Source: Sulfolobus sp. E5-1-F (GTDB taxonomy: Archaea; Thermoproteota; Thermoprotei_A; Sulfolobales; Sulfolobaceae). Taken from it: a DNA stretch of 64,000 nucleotides. How positions within the stretch are numbered: position 1 is the stretch's first letter; every line of letters begins with the position of its first letter. Below the pieces are notes generated by a model. The model made no database searches and was not told the DNA's origin. It saw nothing but the letters and a program-made list of their open reading frames with translations. Below, piece by piece: positions 21,151 through 33,864 of this stretch. A program made the position numbers and the translations under genes. The stretch spans positions 1,462,001 to 1,526,000 of the forward strand of contig NZ_CP045687.1 in NCBI RefSeq assembly GCF_009601705.1. Direction: 5' to 3'.

Positions 21151-22518
21151 ATGTATAAACATCCATGGCTTCCAAACCTAGACCTAATAGATGAGATGCT
21201 GAAAGAGATAGGGGTAAAGTCTCTTGACGAGTTGTTTAACGATATACCGGCTGAAATTAAAATAAATAAATTGTTAAATGTAGCAAAAACCAAACCGCTA
21301 TCAGAATATGAGATTGAAAAAGAAATTAATGAAAAAGTGAAGAAGAACGTGGAGCTAGAAGCGCCACCTTTTATTGGAGCTGGTATTTGCCCCCATTATA
21401 TCCCTAATGTCGTGAAATTTATCATAAGTAGATCAGAGTTTTATACATCCTATACTCCGTATCAACCAGAAATTTCTCAAGGCCTATTACAAGCATTGTT
21501 TGAATATCAAAGTTTAATGGCTGAACTACTAGAGATGGATGTAGTTAACGCCTCAATGTATGATTGGGGTTCAGCATTAGCTGAGGCCGTACTAATGGCT
21601 AATAGGATAAACGGGAAAAGGACTGTATTGGTACCTGAAAACGCTAACCCGTTTCATAAAGAAGTACTAAGAACTTGGATACAAGGAAAGGGGATAAAAA
21701 TAGAGGAAGTTAAGTATGATAAGAATTCTGGTGAAGTTGATATAGAGGATCTAGATAAGAAATCTAATAATGATGACATATCTGCAATATATATACAACA
21801 ACCGAATTTCTTTGGGATCTTCGAAAGTAATATTGAGCATATTATCGATACTGCTAAACATAAAAGAGCGTTAAGTATTGTGGGAGTTAATCCACTTTCG
21901 CTTGGTCTAATAAAGCCACCTGGAAGCTACGAAGCTGATATAGCTGTGGGTGATGGTCAAGAGTTAGGGCTTCCGTTAAATTTTGGAGGACCCTTAATGG
22001 GATTATTTGCAGTAAGATGGGATATGAGTTTAGTAAGACAAATGCCAGGTAGAATAGTGGGAATTACAAAAGACGTAAATGACAAAACAGGGTTTACACT
22101 AATTCTTCAAACTAGAGAACAATTCATCAAAAGGGAAAAGGCAACATCTAACATAACTACAAATGAAGCCTTACTGGCCATAGCTAATGCGATCTATTTA
22201 AGCTTGTTAGGCAAAGAAGGAATAAGAGAGCTTGCAGAGGAGATTTACTTTAGAAGTCATTACGCTTCTAAAAAGTTGACTGAAATAGATAACGTAAGCA
22301 TGGCATTTAGGTCTGACTTTTTTGAAGAATTTGTAATTAAATTTCCTATAGAATATGATAAGATAAGTAATAAACTAAAAGAAAGAAGACTGCAAGGAGG
22401 ACTAAAATTGTCCGATTATACATCCCTCTTCTGTGTGACAGAAGTTCATGATAAGAAGTCAATAGATCTATTAGTATCGACGATACAAGAGGTGATAAAT
22501 GGTGTGGAGGCAAGCTAA
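21151..22518 (+). CDS. gcvPA: Glycine dehydrogenase (decarboxylating) subunit 1
   Basis: N-terminal half of the split P protein, which decarboxylates glycine with PLP and loads the H protein. The 455-residue protein has the family regions PFIGAGICPHYIPNVV, YTPYQPEISQGLLQALFEYQSL and GDGQELGLPLNFGGPLMG; it has no PLP lysine, as expected for this subunit. The last 20 bp overlap gcvPB, giving strong translational coupling of the two halves. Confidence 0.95.
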   Translation: MYKHPWLPNLDLIDEMLKEIGVKSLDELFNDIPAEIKINKLLNVAKTKPLSEYEIEKEINEKVKKNVELEAPPFIGAGICPHYIPNVVKFIISRSEFYTSYTPYQPEISQGLLQALFEYQSLMAELLEMDVVNASMYDWGSALAEAVLMANRINGKRTVLVPENANPFHKEVLRTWIQGKGIKIEEVKYDKNSGEVDIEDLDKKSNNDDISAIYIQQPNFFGIFESNIEHIIDTAKHKRALSIVGVNPLSLGLIKPPGSYEADIAVGDGQELGLPLNFGGPLMGLFAVRWDMSLVRQMPGRIVGITKDVNDKTGFTLILQTREQFIKREKATSNITTNEALLAIANAIYLSLLGKEGIRELAEEIYFRSHYASKKLTEIDNVSMAFRSDFFEEFVIKFPIEYDKISNKLKERRLQGGLKLSDYTSLFCVTEVHDKKSIDLLVSTIQEVINGVEAS

Positions 22519-24028
22519 ATGGGATGAGCCTTTAATATTTGAGCTAAACAATAGTGGTGCAACTAGACAAGGTTTCTTGATAAATAAGGATGATGAGATA
22601 AGAAGCGAGATAAAGGAAATGAAAATACCTAAAAATCTACTAAGGGAAACTGGACCTGATCTGCCTAGTTTAAGTGAGCTAGAGATAGTAAGGCACTTCG
22701 TCAGATTATCTCAGATGAGTTTTGGTGTAGATAATGGAATTATGCCACTAGGCTCATGCACAATGAAATATAATCCAAAGATTGAGGAAAAAGCCACAGC
22801 AATTACAGAATCGCATCACCCTTTAGAAGATGAGGATAATGTTCAAGGAATACTAGAGATGATTTACGAACTCCAAAATTGGTTTAGTGAAATAACTGGT
22901 ATGGATGAGTGTAGCTTACAAGTACCTGCTGGATCTGCTGGTGAGTTTGCGGGAGTGCTAATGATTAAAAAGTATCATGAGGAGCACAATAGAAATTACA
23001 AAGATACTATGCTGGTTGCAGATACTGCTCACGGAACCAATCCTGCAAGTGCTGCAATGGCTGGATATAAAGTTATATATGTGAAATCAAATGGAGAAGG
23101 GCTTATTGATATGGATATCTTAAGAGAGATCGTAAATGATAAAACTGCAGGTTTTATGCTAACTAATCCAAATACGTTGGGATTATTCGAAGAGAATATT
23201 CTAGAAATCTCTAAGATAATACATTCAGCAAATGCAATACTATACTATGATGGAGCCAATTTAAATGGAGTGTTAGGAATTGTGAGACCAGGGGATATGG
23301 GATTTGATATTGTGCACTTAAACCTACATAAGACATTCGCAGTTCCGCATGGAGGTGGTGGACCTGGGGCTGGAGCGATTTGCGCAAAGGGTGAGCTTGT
23401 TAATTACCTCCCATATCCAATGGTTGAGAAGGTAAATGGAAAGTATAAATTAAGTAAGATTCCGAAGAATAGTATTGGTAAGATAGCTACATTTTACGGT
23501 AATGTGGGCAATTTAGCGCGTAGTTTTGTATACCTATTAGGACTAGGACCTCAAGGTGTTCAAATGGTAGGAAAAATGAGTACTTTAGCGACCAATTATC
23601 TCATAGCTAAGCTAAGAGACGTTAAAGAGCTGGAGCTGATTGCACCAAATAGACACAGGAAGCACGAGGTAGTGTTCAGCGTGAAACAGTTAATGGAAAA
23701 TTACGGAGTAAGCGCTAACGATGTTGCCAAAGCCCTACTTGATAGTGGATTTTACGCTCCAACTATATACTTCCCACCAATTGTCGAAGAAGCGCTAATG
23801 ATAGAGCCTACGGAAACAGAGACTAAAGAAACTTTGGATATGTTTGCCGAAGCTCTCAAAAAGATTGTAGAGAATGCTAAAAGAAACCCAGAACAACTTC
23901 TAAAGAGTCCTACTAATACAAGTGTTTCAAGATTAGATCAAGCTTATGCTAATCATCCTTCTACTATAACGCCAACGTATAGAGTGTTAAGGCTGAGAAG
24001 GTTAGGTAAAATAAATTACCTTAAATAA
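22499..24028 (+). CDS. gcvPB: Glycine dehydrogenase (decarboxylating) subunit 2
   Basis: PLP-carrying half of the split glycine decarboxylase (509 residues). Landmarks: GIMPLGSCTMKYNPK, SLQVPAGSAGEFAGVL, DTAHGTNPASAAMAGY, and NLHKTFAVPHGGGGPGAG with the PLP-binding lysine in HK. Starts at ATG 22499 inside the gcvPA 3' end. The 3' end overlaps the convergent signal peptidase gene by 8 bp. Confidence 0.95.
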   Translation: MVWRQAKWDEPLIFELNNSGATRQGFLINKDDEIRSEIKEMKIPKNLLRETGPDLPSLSELEIVRHFVRLSQMSFGVDNGIMPLGSCTMKYNPKIEEKATAITESHHPLEDEDNVQGILEMIYELQNWFSEITGMDECSLQVPAGSAGEFAGVLMIKKYHEEHNRNYKDTMLVADTAHGTNPASAAMAGYKVIYVKSNGEGLIDMDILREIVNDKTAGFMLTNPNTLGLFEENILEISKIIHSANAILYYDGANLNGVLGIVRPGDMGFDIVHLNLHKTFAVPHGGGGPGAGAICAKGELVNYLPYPMVEKVNGKYKLSKIPKNSIGKIATFYGNVGNLARSFVYLLGLGPQGVQMVGKMSTLATNYLIAKLRDVKELELIAPNRHRKHEVVFSVKQLMENYGVSANDVAKALLDSGFYAPTIYFPPIVEEALMIEPTETETKETLDMFAEALKKIVENAKRNPEQLLKSPTNTSVSRLDQAYANHPSTITPTYRVLRLRRLGKINYLK

Positions 24029-24446
24029 TAGATGAGAAAAGTATAGAGATATACCCAAGATAGGGTATTGAAAATGTAAAGTTACCAAACTCTATTATCT
24101 TTCCTACCACTAAATTTTCCGGTATACCACTAGGTGGTTCTAACCCAATCCTATTATCTGGTATTGGATTAGTTATTTTGTCTATACCTTGAGTAATATA
24201 ATAACCATTGTTTGTAGCTACGACTCTATGAATTACGTAATTATTAAAATAAGGCGATTTATATATTATCACATTACCTACGTTAATCGAAAATGGTTTA
24301 ACGTAAAAAGTTAATGCACCGTTTTGAAATATTGGATACATTGAAACTCCTTCTACGCTCGCACTTTGAACGACATTAGAAAACATCAAAATATAAATCA
24401 ATGCAATAAATAAGATAATGACTATATCACTCTTCTTCATCTTCAT
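24021..24446 (-). CDS. Signal peptidase I, archaeal Ser-His-Asp type
   Basis: Membrane protease that removes signal peptides. The 141-residue protein has an N-terminal membrane helix (about 6-27, DIVIILFIALIYILMFSNVV), the catalytic Ser in EGVSMYPIF (about 35), His in NYVIHRVV (about 73), which replaces the bacterial Lys, and Asp residues in GIDK and PDNR. A second hydrophobic stretch closes the C-terminus. Its start overlaps the zinc-ribbon gene by 20 bp; an alternative in-frame ATG lies two codons later. Confidence 0.9.
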   Translation of the reverse strand: MKMKKSDIVIILFIALIYILMFSNVVQSASVEGVSMYPIFQNGALTFYVKPFSINVGNVIIYKSPYFNNYVIHRVVATNNGYYITQGIDKITNPIPDNRIGLEPPSGIPENLVVGKIIEFGNFTFSIPYLGYISILFSSII

Positions 24447-24756
24447 CTAAATCACTTAGGTCTAATTCTATAACCTCTCCTTCATTAGCTTTTTCCTCTG
24501 AATCCTTAGATTCTATTTTCTTAACACCCTTCTTACCTTCAATCTCTACTGAAGAACCTCCTGCTTTTATCTTAGATACCACAGATTTCCATTTATGGGC
24601 GCAATTCGGACAAACAAAAGAACCCATAACTGTTATTGTAATTCTACCGTAAGAATCTGGAAGAGGTGAAACTAACTGCCATGTCTTCTGAGCCTTCTCT
24701 ACCTTTGTCCCACAATTTGGACAAACGTATGGGTCAATTTGTTTCTTTTTTGGCAT
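24427..24756 (-). CDS. Zinc-ribbon protein with acidic C-terminal tail
   Basis: A 109-residue crenarchaeal conserved protein of unknown role. Two Cys pairs (VCPNCG at about 11-16 and VCPNCA at about 48-53) make one zinc ribbon. The region after it is Lys/Ser/Glu-rich and the last 20 residues are almost all acidic (DLSDLDEDEEE). A zinc ribbon followed by a flexible acidic tail suggests a nucleic-acid- or basic-protein-binding accessory factor, but that is inference. It sits between a small membrane protein gene (6-bp gap) and signal peptidase (overlap). Confidence 0.7.
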   Translation of the reverse strand: MPKKKQIDPYVCPNCGTKVEKAQKTWQLVSPLPDSYGRITITVMGSFVCPNCAHKWKSVVSKIKAGGSSVEIEGKKGVKKIESKDSEEKANEGEVIELDLSDLDEDEEE

Positions 24757-24761
24757 CAGTT

Positions 24762-25070
24762 CTATAATCTAGTTAAAGGATTAATAAATATCTGTATAAT
24801 TACTGCCATAAATAAGAACGTAACTCCTGAGTATATAATTCTAAATTTCCCTTTATAAACAATAAATAAGTTAATGGATAAGGATATCAAAACTAACAGT
24901 GTGATTAAAACAGAAGGTGAATATATTAAACCTACCAGATGAGGAGCTAAAGACCATGCAACTAGAAATAGTCGTTCATTACTTATTTTATCTTTGAAAA
25001 GTCTAGAGAAAATAATAGAAAGTAAACCGTATGCTAAAAATACTATCGAGGCCATGCTAGGAGTTAACAT
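24762..25070 (-). CDS. Small membrane protein, unknown function
   Basis: A 102-residue very hydrophobic protein with about four predicted membrane segments (about 5-22, 35-50, 53-70 and 80-96) separated by short charged loops (SRLFKDKISNERL, VYKGKFR). No known family motif. First gene of the run leading into the zinc-ribbon protein and signal peptidase, divergent from enolase with only 29 bp between the start codons. Confidence 0.6.
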   Translation of the reverse strand: MLTPSMASIVFLAYGLLSIIFSRLFKDKISNERLFLVAWSLAPHLVGLIYSPSVLITLLVLISLSINLFIVYKGKFRIIYSGVTFLFMAVIIQIFINPLTRL

Positions 25071-25099
25071 TTAATTATTGCTAATTCGCTATAGTAAAT

Positions 25100-26359
25100 A
25101 TGCTTAACCGTTTTATCATAGAGAAGGTTAAGGGATTAGAAATCATAGATTCTAGGGGCAATCCCACTATAAGAGTTTTCATAAGAACTAGTGATGGTGT
25201 TGAATCCTTTGGAGACGCACCGGCAGGGGCTTCTAAAGGAACAAGAGAGGCAATTGAAGTTAGGGATGAAAATGGGCTTACGGTAAAGAGAGCTGTCGAC
25301 ATAGTAAACTACATAATAGATCCTGCGTTACACGGAATTGATGTAAGAGAACAAGGTATAATCGACAAAATACTAATAGATATGGACTCAACTGAAAATA
25401 AGTCTAAATTAGGAGGAAACACAATAATTGCAACATCTATAGCTGCACTAAAAACAGCTTCTAAGGCCTTAGGCTTAGAGGTTTTTAAATACATAGCTGG
25501 GCCTCGATTACCGAAAATCCCAATACCTTTACTTAATATAATAAACGGCGGCTTACATGCTGGAAATAAGCTAAAAATACAAGAATTTATTATAGTACCA
25601 ATTAAGTTTAATACTTTTAAAGAAGCTTTTTTCGCTGCCATAGAAGTATATAGAACTCTGAAAGGGTTAATAACAGAAAGATATGGTAAAATTTATACAG
25701 CAGTTGGGGATGAAGGAGGATTCTCTCCACCTTTAGAAACAACTAGAGAGGCCTTAGATCTAATATATACTTCAATAAGTAATGCAGGATATCAAGGAAA
25801 AATATATATGGGAATAGATGCTGCAGCAAGTGATTTCTACGATAGTAAAAAAGAGAAATATATAATTGATGGTAAAGAATTGAATCCTACTCAATTACTA
25901 GAATTCTATCTAGAATTAGCTAAGGAATATCCCATAATATACTTAGAAGATCCATTTGAAGAGAATTCTTTCGACTTGTTCAGTGAACTGCAAAATAAAC
26001 TAAATTCAACAATAGTAATAGGTGACGATTTATATACTACAAATATAAAATATCTAAAAATAGGTATAGAAAAGAGATCAACTAGAGGTGTTATAGTTAA
26101 GCCTAATCAAGTCGGTACAATATCCGAAACGTTTGAATTTACTAATCTCGCCAGAAGAAACTCAATAAAGTTAGTAACTAGTCATAGAAGTGGAGAGACA
26201 GAAGACAATTTCATAGCAGAATTTGCAGTAGGGATTGAATCAGATTTCATAAAAACTGGCGCACCGGCGAGAGGAGAAAGAACTAGCAAATATAATAAGC
26301 TACTAGAGATAGAAAACAAATTTGGATTAGAATATGGAGGAAAATATTTTTATCTTTAA
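25100..26359 (+). CDS. eno: Enolase
   Basis: Converts 2-phosphoglycerate to phosphoenolpyruvate in glycolysis and gluconeogenesis. The 419-residue protein has the enolase signature elements: [10 protein letters not shown] at the N-terminus, the flexible-loop [44 protein letters not shown] with the general-acid Glu, the Mg ligands in [15 protein letters not shown] and [14 protein letters not shown] with the catalytic Lys, and SHRSGETED. Phosphoenolpyruvate synthase lies 25 kb away in the same window. Its 3' end overlaps the 83-aa membrane gene by 4 bp. Confidence 0.97.
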   Translation: MLNRFIIEKVKGLEIIDSRGNPTIRVFIRTSDGVESFGDAPAGASKGTREAIEVRDENGLTVKRAVDIVNYIIDPALHGIDVREQGIIDKILIDMDSTENKSKLGGNTIIATSIAALKTASKALGLEVFKYIAGPRLPKIPIPLLNIINGGLHAGNKLKIQEFIIVPIKFNTFKEAFFAAIEVYRTLKGLITERYGKIYTAVGDEGGFSPPLETTREALDLIYTSISNAGYQGKIYMGIDAAASDFYDSKKEKYIIDGKELNPTQLLEFYLELAKEYPIIYLEDPFEENSFDLFSELQNKLNSTIVIGDDLYTTNIKYLKIGIEKRSTRGVIVKPNQVGTISETFEFTNLARRNSIKLVTSHRSGETEDNFIAEFAVGIESDFIKTGAPARGERTSKYNKLLEIENKFGLEYGGKYFYL

Positions 26360-26607
26360 GGCAATAATATGCCTAGGATCACAAGGAAAATTGCTATCCC
26401 TAGTAATAACAATATGAACTCCTTAGTTGACATTGATGGAACTGCTCTAGCTGCTTTCGCTAAACCATAAATTACACTACCTATTATAATAATTAGTAAA
26501 AGGGCGAAGCCTATAAGAACTAATATGTAACTTATTGGCTCTAAGTTTAGGTTGCCTACTAAATGAGAAAGCTGCGAGGATATATTACTAAGAGCTTGAG
26601 TTGACAT
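26356..26607 (-). CDS. Small two-helix membrane protein
   Basis: An 83-residue protein with two strong membrane helices (about 27-50, [20 protein letters not shown], and 64-82, [19 protein letters not shown]) joined by a polar loop [13 protein letters not shown]. The N-terminus is polar and Ser/Gln-rich. No known motif; I do not recognise a function. It is convergent with enolase and starts in the spacer that also holds the sRNA promoter. Confidence 0.6.
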   Translation of the reverse strand: MSTQALSNISSQLSHLVGNLNLEPISYILVLIGFALLLIIIIGSVIYGLAKAARAVPSMSTKEFILLLLGIAIFLVILGILLP

Positions 26608-26641
26608 AACTCTATTCGAAATGATAATAATATTCGCTATG

Positions 26642-26651
26642 CTTTTTAAGC
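26642..26651 (+). promoter_or_regulatory. TATA box for the C/D sRNA candidate
   Basis: CTTTTTAAGC is centred about 26 bp before 26673, just ahead of the C box. This places a transcription start a few bases before the guide RNA and separates it from the cdvA promoter, which has its own TATA element downstream. Confidence 0.45.
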
Positions 26652-26671
26652 TTGGTCACATAATATTCCCT

Positions 26672-27501
<830 letters not shown>

Positions 27502-27513
27502 CTAAACTAGTGA

Positions 27514-28299
<786 letters not shown>

Positions 28300-28312
28300 A
28301 GGGGCAATGTAG

Positions 28313-29431
28313 ATGAGCGCTCAAGTAATGCTAGAAGATATGGCTAGAAAGTACGCTATCCTTGCAGTAAAAGCTGATAAGGAAGGTAAGGTAGAGGATG
28401 CAATAACATATTATAAGAAAGCCATAGAGGTTTTGAGCCAAATCATAGTCCTTTATCCAGAATCTGTAGCGAGAACTGCATATGAGCAGATGATTAACGA
28501 ATATAAGAAAAGAATAAGTTATCTGGAAAAAGTCTTACCAGCATCTAGTGATGGTGGAGGAGATAGTGGAAATCCACCTGAGGAAGTAATAGTTACCGAG
28601 AAACCAAAGGTCTCGTTCAAAGATATAGTCGGTTTAGATGATGTGAAGGAAGCATTAAGAGAGGCAATAATATATCCCACCAAGAGACCAGATCTATTTC
28701 CCTTAGGCTGGCCAAGAGGAATTTTGTTATATGGTCCTCCAGGTTGTGGTAAAACTATGATAGCTGCTGCAGTAGCAAATGAGATAGACTCTATTTTCAT
28801 ACAATTAGATGCTGCATCAGTAATGTCAAAGTGGTTAGGAGAAGCCGAGAAGAATGTAGCTAACGTATTCAAAATGGCTAGGGAAGAATCTAAAAAGCAA
28901 AATAAACCTGCTATAATCTTTATAGATGAGTTAGACGCTTTGCTAGGAGTTTACTCTACGGAGGTAGGAGGGGAGGCAAGAGTAAGGAACCAATTTTTGA
29001 AGGAAATGGATGGGCTTTTGGATAAATCGGAAAACTATAAAGTATATGTCATAGGTGCTACAAATAAGCCTTGGAGATTAGATGAAGCCTTCTTGAGAAG
29101 ATTTCAGAAAAGAATATACGTACCGCTACCTGATTATGAACAAAGATTATCGCTATTCAAATATTATACATCGAAGGTTAAATTAGATCCTGAGGTAAGT
29201 CTAGAAGAATTAGCTAAATTAACTGAAGGATATACAGCTAGCGATATTAGGGATATAGTTCAAGCAGCACATATTAAAGTTGTTAAAGAGATGTTTAAGA
29301 ATAATTTAGGTGAGCCAAGAGCAATTACTCTCCAAGATTTTAAGGATATATTAAAGGTCAGAATGCCAAGTGTTAATCCAGAATTAATAAAGGCTTATGA
29401 GGCATGGACAGAGAAGTTTAAGGCACTATAG
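28313..29431 (+). CDS. cdvC: Cell division ATPase CdvC (Vps4 homologue)
   Basis: AAA ATPase that remodels the ESCRT-III polymer. An N-terminal MIT domain (about 1-75) is joined by a Gly/Ser linker to a AAA domain with Walker A GPPGCGKT at 141-148, Walker [11 protein letters not shown] near 200, sensor 1 IGATNKP and the arginine-finger region [19 protein letters not shown]. Length 372 residues matches archaeal Vps4. Last gene of the cdv operon; convergent with the topoisomerase gene 20 bp away. Confidence 0.97.
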   Translation: MSAQVMLEDMARKYAILAVKADKEGKVEDAITYYKKAIEVLSQIIVLYPESVARTAYEQMINEYKKRISYLEKVLPASSDGGGDSGNPPEEVIVTEKPKVSFKDIVGLDDVKEALREAIIYPTKRPDLFPLGWPRGILLYGPPGCGKTMIAAAVANEIDSIFIQLDAASVMSKWLGEAEKNVANVFKMAREESKKQNKPAIIFIDELDALLGVYSTEVGGEARVRNQFLKEMDGLLDKSENYKVYVIGATNKPWRLDEAFLRRFQKRIYVPLPDYEQRLSLFKYYTSKVKLDPEVSLEELAKLTEGYTASDIRDIVQAAHIKVVKEMFKNNLGEPRAITLQDFKDILKVRMPSVNPELIKAYEAWTEKFKAL

Positions 29432-29451
29432 TAATTCAGTTACCCCAGAGT

Positions 29452-31491
29452 TTACCTCATCTTTTTCAGATTGGCATGACTTTCATCATTCATATTAAGC
29501 ATATAAGTTGCTATATCTTTTACATATTTACCCGTTGATTTACTACTACTGATTCTTTTTAAAATCTTTTTATGGTCATATTTTGTCCTTTCCTCCCAAA
29601 TTTTCACAGCATCCAAAAGCTTTACTTTGGCTTCATAATGATATTTGCATAATCCATCCTTATACTGTTCCAAGTCACAAAATTTACACTTTACAATTTT
29701 TATGAGACCTAAAGCTTTAGCTAAAGATTCCCCTACCTTATCTTTATTCACTTTATATTCCTCTATAAATTTATTTAATTTTTCTATATTTTCTTTAATG
29801 ACTTCACTTTCTAGAACTTTACTAGTCTTTATCATTTCTAATTTATTTTCCATATCTGCAGTCATTTTAACATCAACAATATCTGGGAAAAATTTGTTTA
29901 ATATCTCGGCGATATAGAAACCTAATTTTGTCGGAACTACATAGCGACCACTATTAGTCAAATATCTTCTCTTCACTAGGATTTCAATTATTCTTCCTCT
30001 AGTAGACTCTGTACCTAAGTTGGAAGATTCCATCCATTTGAGTAATGAAACCTTTGTATACCTAGAAGTGGGTTTACTTAGACTAATATTTACTTTTCCA
30101 TCTAAAACTATACCCTCATCACCTTTTGAGAGAAGTATGGGATTATCTTCCCTCACATTATGAAAATGATATATATCTAGCCAATTTCTTTCTAATATTT
30201 TTGTATATGAAACTGAGAACTCTAAGGGGATATCAGTTACTTTCAAGGTGTAAGTAGTGTTAGATAGTTTAGCATCAGCAGATACTGAAGCCAAGAATCT
30301 TCTTAGTATTAGATCATATATCTTAAATTTATTAGCAGATAAATTTTTAGGAGATTCCCCTGTAGGGTGAATTGCGGGATGTGCAGGATCATCCTTAAAG
30401 CCTTGCCTAACAATATATCTACCTCTCGCAATTTTCCTCACTAAATCAACTAGCTTTCTATATGAACTATTCTCTAGACTTTTGATTATGTTATAGATGT
30501 CAATAGTAGGTGGTATTTTTTGGCTATTAGTTCTTGGGTAACTTATTAGCCCATCTAAATAAAGATCTTCTGCTATACGTTCTACATTATATGGAGATAT
30601 TCCATATATTCTGCCAGCTTCTACTTGGAGATCAGTGAGATTAAATGGAGAGGGTCTTTCCAATATCTTAATCTTATTTTCAACTTGAACGACTTTTACG
30701 GTCTTATTTATTAATTTATTCAGAAATTCCTTTGCTTCTGTAATTTTTTCGAAATCTCTATTTATCTTAATATTAAGTGAATAATCTTTAATTTTTACTA
30801 TAATTGAAACAGTAAATTTGGGTAATGGAATAAATAGGTTTCTTTCAGTTTCCGAGTTAACGACCTGAACGAGAGTTGGGCTTTGAACTCTACCCGCACT
30901 TAATATCACTCTTTTCTTTGCGAAATCTTGTAAAGAAATCATAAGAGCTCTACTAACATTAATTCCCCATAGCCAGTCAATTTTATGCCTAGCTAGTCCA
31001 GCATTTATCATATCGTAATCTAATGTAGACATATTTCTAAATGCTGACAATATATCACTCTTAGTCAACGCGGAAAATTTCATTCGTTTAGCCTTCTTAA
31101 TATCCCCTAGATATTTGATTATTAAATAGCCAATTACAGAACCTTCAATATCGTAATCACATGCATTAATAAAGCCTAAAGCATGCTTACTAAGAGACGA
31201 GATAAGTTGATAGTACCTTTTTGTATAGTAGCTATTCTTATCCACCTCCCATAAAGGTTTCCAGTCAGCATCATATATAGGAAAGCCACTTTTACCTTGT
31301 AACCCAAAAAGATGTCCTGCCGCAGGCACAATAACATATTTACTGTTATCATGATCTCTTACTACCCAATAGTTAACATTATATTTTTTACACAAAATAG
31401 GCTTCTCTGAGAGAGATTCAGCGATTTTTTTAGCTGCTTTTGATTTTTCTGCAATTATAAGGTAATAGTTGTTTAAATTGCATAAATCCAT
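29452..31491 (-). CDS. topA: Type IA DNA topoisomerase (Topo III-like)
   Basis: Relaxes negative supercoils or decatenates DNA by single-strand passage. The 679-residue protein has an N-terminal TOPRIM domain ([18 protein letters not shown], the acidic NACDYDIEG motif), the four-domain clamp with RVQSPTL, and the catalytic Tyr in [10 protein letters not shown] (about residue 317). A short Cys/His cluster near the C-terminus (CKFC...GLCKYHYE) is one degenerate zinc finger. It has no helicase domain, so it is not reverse gyrase. It follows rpoK by 5 bp. Confidence 0.93.
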   Translation of the reverse strand: MDLCNLNNYYLIIAEKSKAAKKIAESLSEKPILCKKYNVNYWVVRDHDNSKYVIVPAAGHLFGLQGKSGFPIYDADWKPLWEVDKNSYYTKRYYQLISSLSKHALGFINACDYDIEGSVIGYLIIKYLGDIKKAKRMKFSALTKSDILSAFRNMSTLDYDMINAGLARHKIDWLWGINVSRALMISLQDFAKKRVILSAGRVQSPTLVQVVNSETERNLFIPLPKFTVSIIVKIKDYSLNIKINRDFEKITEAKEFLNKLINKTVKVVQVENKIKILERPSPFNLTDLQVEAGRIYGISPYNVERIAEDLYLDGLISYPRTNSQKIPPTIDIYNIIKSLENSSYRKLVDLVRKIARGRYIVRQGFKDDPAHPAIHPTGESPKNLSANKFKIYDLILRRFLASVSADAKLSNTTYTLKVTDIPLEFSVSYTKILERNWLDIYHFHNVREDNPILLSKGDEGIVLDGKVNISLSKPTSRYTKVSLLKWMESSNLGTESTRGRIIEILVKRRYLTNSGRYVVPTKLGFYIAEILNKFFPDIVDVKMTADMENKLEMIKTSKVLESEVIKENIEKLNKFIEEYKVNKDKVGESLAKALGLIKIVKCKFCDLEQYKDGLCKYHYEAKVKLLDAVKIWEERTKYDHKKILKRISSSKSTGKYVKDIATYMLNMNDESHANLKKMR

Positions 31492-31496
31492 CTTAT

Positions 31497-31784
31497 TTAA
31501 CTCTTTCTAAGAGATAATAAAATTATTTTTCCATTTGGTAATCTTCTCCTAATAGTTATTGGAAGAACCCCTCTCTTAAACTCCTCCTCAGCTATGCTAA
31601 TAACATCAGTCGAACTTAGGTTATTTATATCAATTAAAGCTGGTGCACCCATGGCTAATTGTAATGCTCTAGCACTTATTACTCTGGCAATCTCGTATCT
31701 AGTTAGTCTATTCTGCCATAAGGAAATAAAAACTTCATTAAAATGTAAATCATGGGACAAAATTTCATCCCTCTCTAATCCCAT
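31497..31784 (-). CDS. rpoK: RNA polymerase subunit K (Rpo6/Rpb6)
   Basis: Small conserved RNA polymerase subunit that holds the clamp and assembles the largest subunit. In 95 residues it shows the RpoK/omega core [27 protein letters not shown] and the C-terminal [21 protein letters not shown]. Overlap with the aminotransferase gene is 10 bp and the topoisomerase follows directly, so an essential polymerase subunit is translated from the middle of a serine/one-carbon metabolic operon. Confidence 0.95.
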   Translation of the reverse strand: MGLERDEILSHDLHFNEVFISLWQNRLTRYEIARVISARALQLAMGAPALIDINNLSSTDVISIAEEEFKRGVLPITIRRRLPNGKIILLSLRKS

Positions 31785-32896
31785 GAAACTTCAACTTTTA
31801 ACTCTTCCGGCAACTTACATTCTTTTGGAACCTCGAACTCAACATTCTTTTTAATTATTTCACTCATACTATTAACTAATCTTCTAATTGCTCTATCATC
31901 AACTACACCTAAAATTCCTATTCTTACTATCTTATCCCTTAATTCGCCCATACCCTTAGCAATCTCAATATTTCTCTTCTTTAGCTCTAATACAAATGTA
32001 TCTAAAGGAATAGGAGGATATGCCGCAACTACCGTGTTGGAGAAATTAGTATCATCGCCTAACAATTTAAAATTCATTTCTGACATTACTCGCCTTAAAT
32101 ATATTGCACAAGATTCATGTCTCTTCCATCTATTTTCTATTCCTTCCTTATCTAATAATTCAGCAGCTCTTCTAGAAGCAAAAAATGCTCCTACTGTAGG
32201 AGTAAATGGTGTCTCTCCCTTATCTTGAAACTTTAAATGAAGAGATAAATCTAGATAACTAGGTAAATCGGACTCTATCAGTTCATTCATGCCCTCTTCA
32301 GATAAGGCAGCAAAACCTACACCTGGTATGCTCGCTAAGGCTTTCTGGCTACCAGTTACTACACAATCAATTTTCCACTGATTAACATATAGCGGATAAG
32401 CAGCAAATCCTGATACTGAGTCGATAAGAAGCTTTAATCCTGCACCTTTTACAACATTAGCTATTTTTTGAAGGTCTCTAAATGCTATACCCGTACTAGT
32501 CTCGTTATGAACTAACGCTACTGTAGTAGCATCTTTATTTTCCTCAATAGCCTTTTTTATTTCTTCAACTGTAAAGGATTCTCCTAATTTTTTATCGTAA
32601 CTAACTACCTTTGCTCCACGTCTAATTAACGATTCCTTTAACCTATATCCGAACTCACCATAAGGAAATGTTAGTACTTTTTCCTCTCTTTTTACCATTG
32701 AATAGACCATGGATTCTACAGCTAATGTGCCTGAGCCACTTAGTAGTGCAACACGAGTAGATCCAAAATGTTTATTCATCAAAAATTCTAATGTTTTTAC
32801 AGTCTCTCTAAATTTCTCTGATCTATGATTCACTAAATTAAGGGAAGCTTGTAAAACACTGTAAGGTACATTTACTGGACCGGGAATTAACATCAT
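31775..32896 (-). CDS. PLP aminotransferase (serine/alanine-glyoxylate or phosphoserine-pathway type)
   Basis: Class V aminotransferase of 373 residues starting [16 protein letters not shown], with [38 protein letters not shown] and the PLP-lysine motif [12 protein letters not shown]. In archaea these enzymes move amino groups between serine or alanine and glyoxylate/pyruvate. Its start codon overlaps the stop of serA (ATGA arrangement), so the two most likely act together in serine metabolism; the exact amino donor cannot be read from sequence. Confidence 0.85.
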   Translation of the reverse strand: MMLIPGPVNVPYSVLQASLNLVNHRSEKFRETVKTLEFLMNKHFGSTRVALLSGSGTLAVESMVYSMVKREEKVLTFPYGEFGYRLKESLIRRGAKVVSYDKKLGESFTVEEIKKAIEENKDATTVALVHNETSTGIAFRDLQKIANVVKGAGLKLLIDSVSGFAAYPLYVNQWKIDCVVTGSQKALASIPGVGFAALSEEGMNELIESDLPSYLDLSLHLKFQDKGETPFTPTVGAFFASRRAAELLDKEGIENRWKRHESCAIYLRRVMSEMNFKLLGDDTNFSNTVVAAYPPIPLDTFVLELKKRNIEIAKGMGELRDKIVRIGILGVVDDRAIRRLVNSMSEIIKKNVEFEVPKECKLPEELKVEVSWD

Positions 32897-33864
32897 TTGA
32901 GAACACCGATTTCCCTTAAAGCAGCAATGAGATTATCTGTTGTAACTACTGCTACTCTATGCTGTGCCTCTTTAGTTTGAGCACCAATATGAGTAGTTAC
33001 TATCACTCTCTCGTGTCTTAACAACTTAATCTCCCAATCTTCTTTAGGTGGCTCATTCCATAAAACGTCTGTAGCATAAGTTAAGTGCTTTTTATCAATA
33101 TATTCTAGTAATGCTTTACCATCTATTACTACGGCTCTACTGGTATTGATTATGATTGAATTATCTTTGATGTAATTAAATGTATCTTTATTAAGGATTG
33201 GTTTAGCGTCTTTACCTACTGTAACGTGAAAGGTTATTACGTCTGAGCTCATTAGTAATTCTTCTAAACTTTTAGCTACTTTAACCCCAAGCATATTCGC
33301 CTTTTCTTTTATATCGATAATGTCATATGCAATTACGTTCATATCCAATGCCTTACATACCTTAGCTACTTTGGCACCTATTCTACCGAATCCTACGATA
33401 CCTATAGTCTTACCTGCAAGTTCAATTCCCTCTATCTTCTTGAATAAACCCCCCTTTGCCATATTCATAGAATCATAGAGTCTTCTAGCTGCAATAATAA
33501 GTAATCCTATAGTTAGTTCCGCCGCAGAATCTGTAGAAGCTCCAGGTGCGTAAACAATTTTTATATTTCTCTTAGATGCCTCTTCTGTATCTATATTGTC
33601 TAGCCCTATCCCAGCTCTGGCTATAATCTTAAGATTTGTCCCTAAACGGATTATCTCTTTATCTACCTTAGTTCTGCTTCTTACTACTAAAACTTGGTAC
33701 TGGTTTATTATCTTTAGTAATTCCTCTCTTGAAATTTCAGGTTTATAGTCAACTGTTAATCCGATATTTTGTAAAGTTCTTATCATGTATTGATCTACTG
33801 GATCAGTTATTAATACTTTGAAATCTAATTTGTTTATAGAGTTTACACCTTGTATAGTTTCCAT
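32893..33864 (-). CDS. serA: D-3-phosphoglycerate dehydrogenase
   Basis: NAD-dependent oxidation of 3-phosphoglycerate, first step of serine synthesis. The 323-residue protein has the D-2-hydroxyacid dehydrogenase core: [24 protein letters not shown], Rossmann [14 protein letters not shown], the catalytic Arg in [10 protein letters not shown], and the Glu and His in [12 protein letters not shown] and [12 protein letters not shown]. It has no C-terminal ACT domain, so no obvious serine feedback site. The ATG at 33864 is preceded by AGGTGA at six bases; a GTG nine bases upstream is less likely. The roughly 200-bp region upstream holds a TATA-like element (ACTTTTAAGC, minus) and a pyrimidine-rich stretch. 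Confidence 0.9.
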   Translation of the reverse strand: METIQGVNSINKLDFKVLITDPVDQYMIRTLQNIGLTVDYKPEISREELLKIINQYQVLVVRSRTKVDKEIIRLGTNLKIIARAGIGLDNIDTEEASKRNIKIVYAPGASTDSAAELTIGLLIIAARRLYDSMNMAKGGLFKKIEGIELAGKTIGIVGFGRIGAKVAKVCKALDMNVIAYDIIDIKEKANMLGVKVAKSLEELLMSSDVITFHVTVGKDAKPILNKDTFNYIKDNSIIINTSRAVVIDGKALLEYIDKKHLTYATDVLWNEPPKEDWEIKLLRHERVIVTTHIGAQTKEAQHRVAVVTTDNLIAALREIGVLK

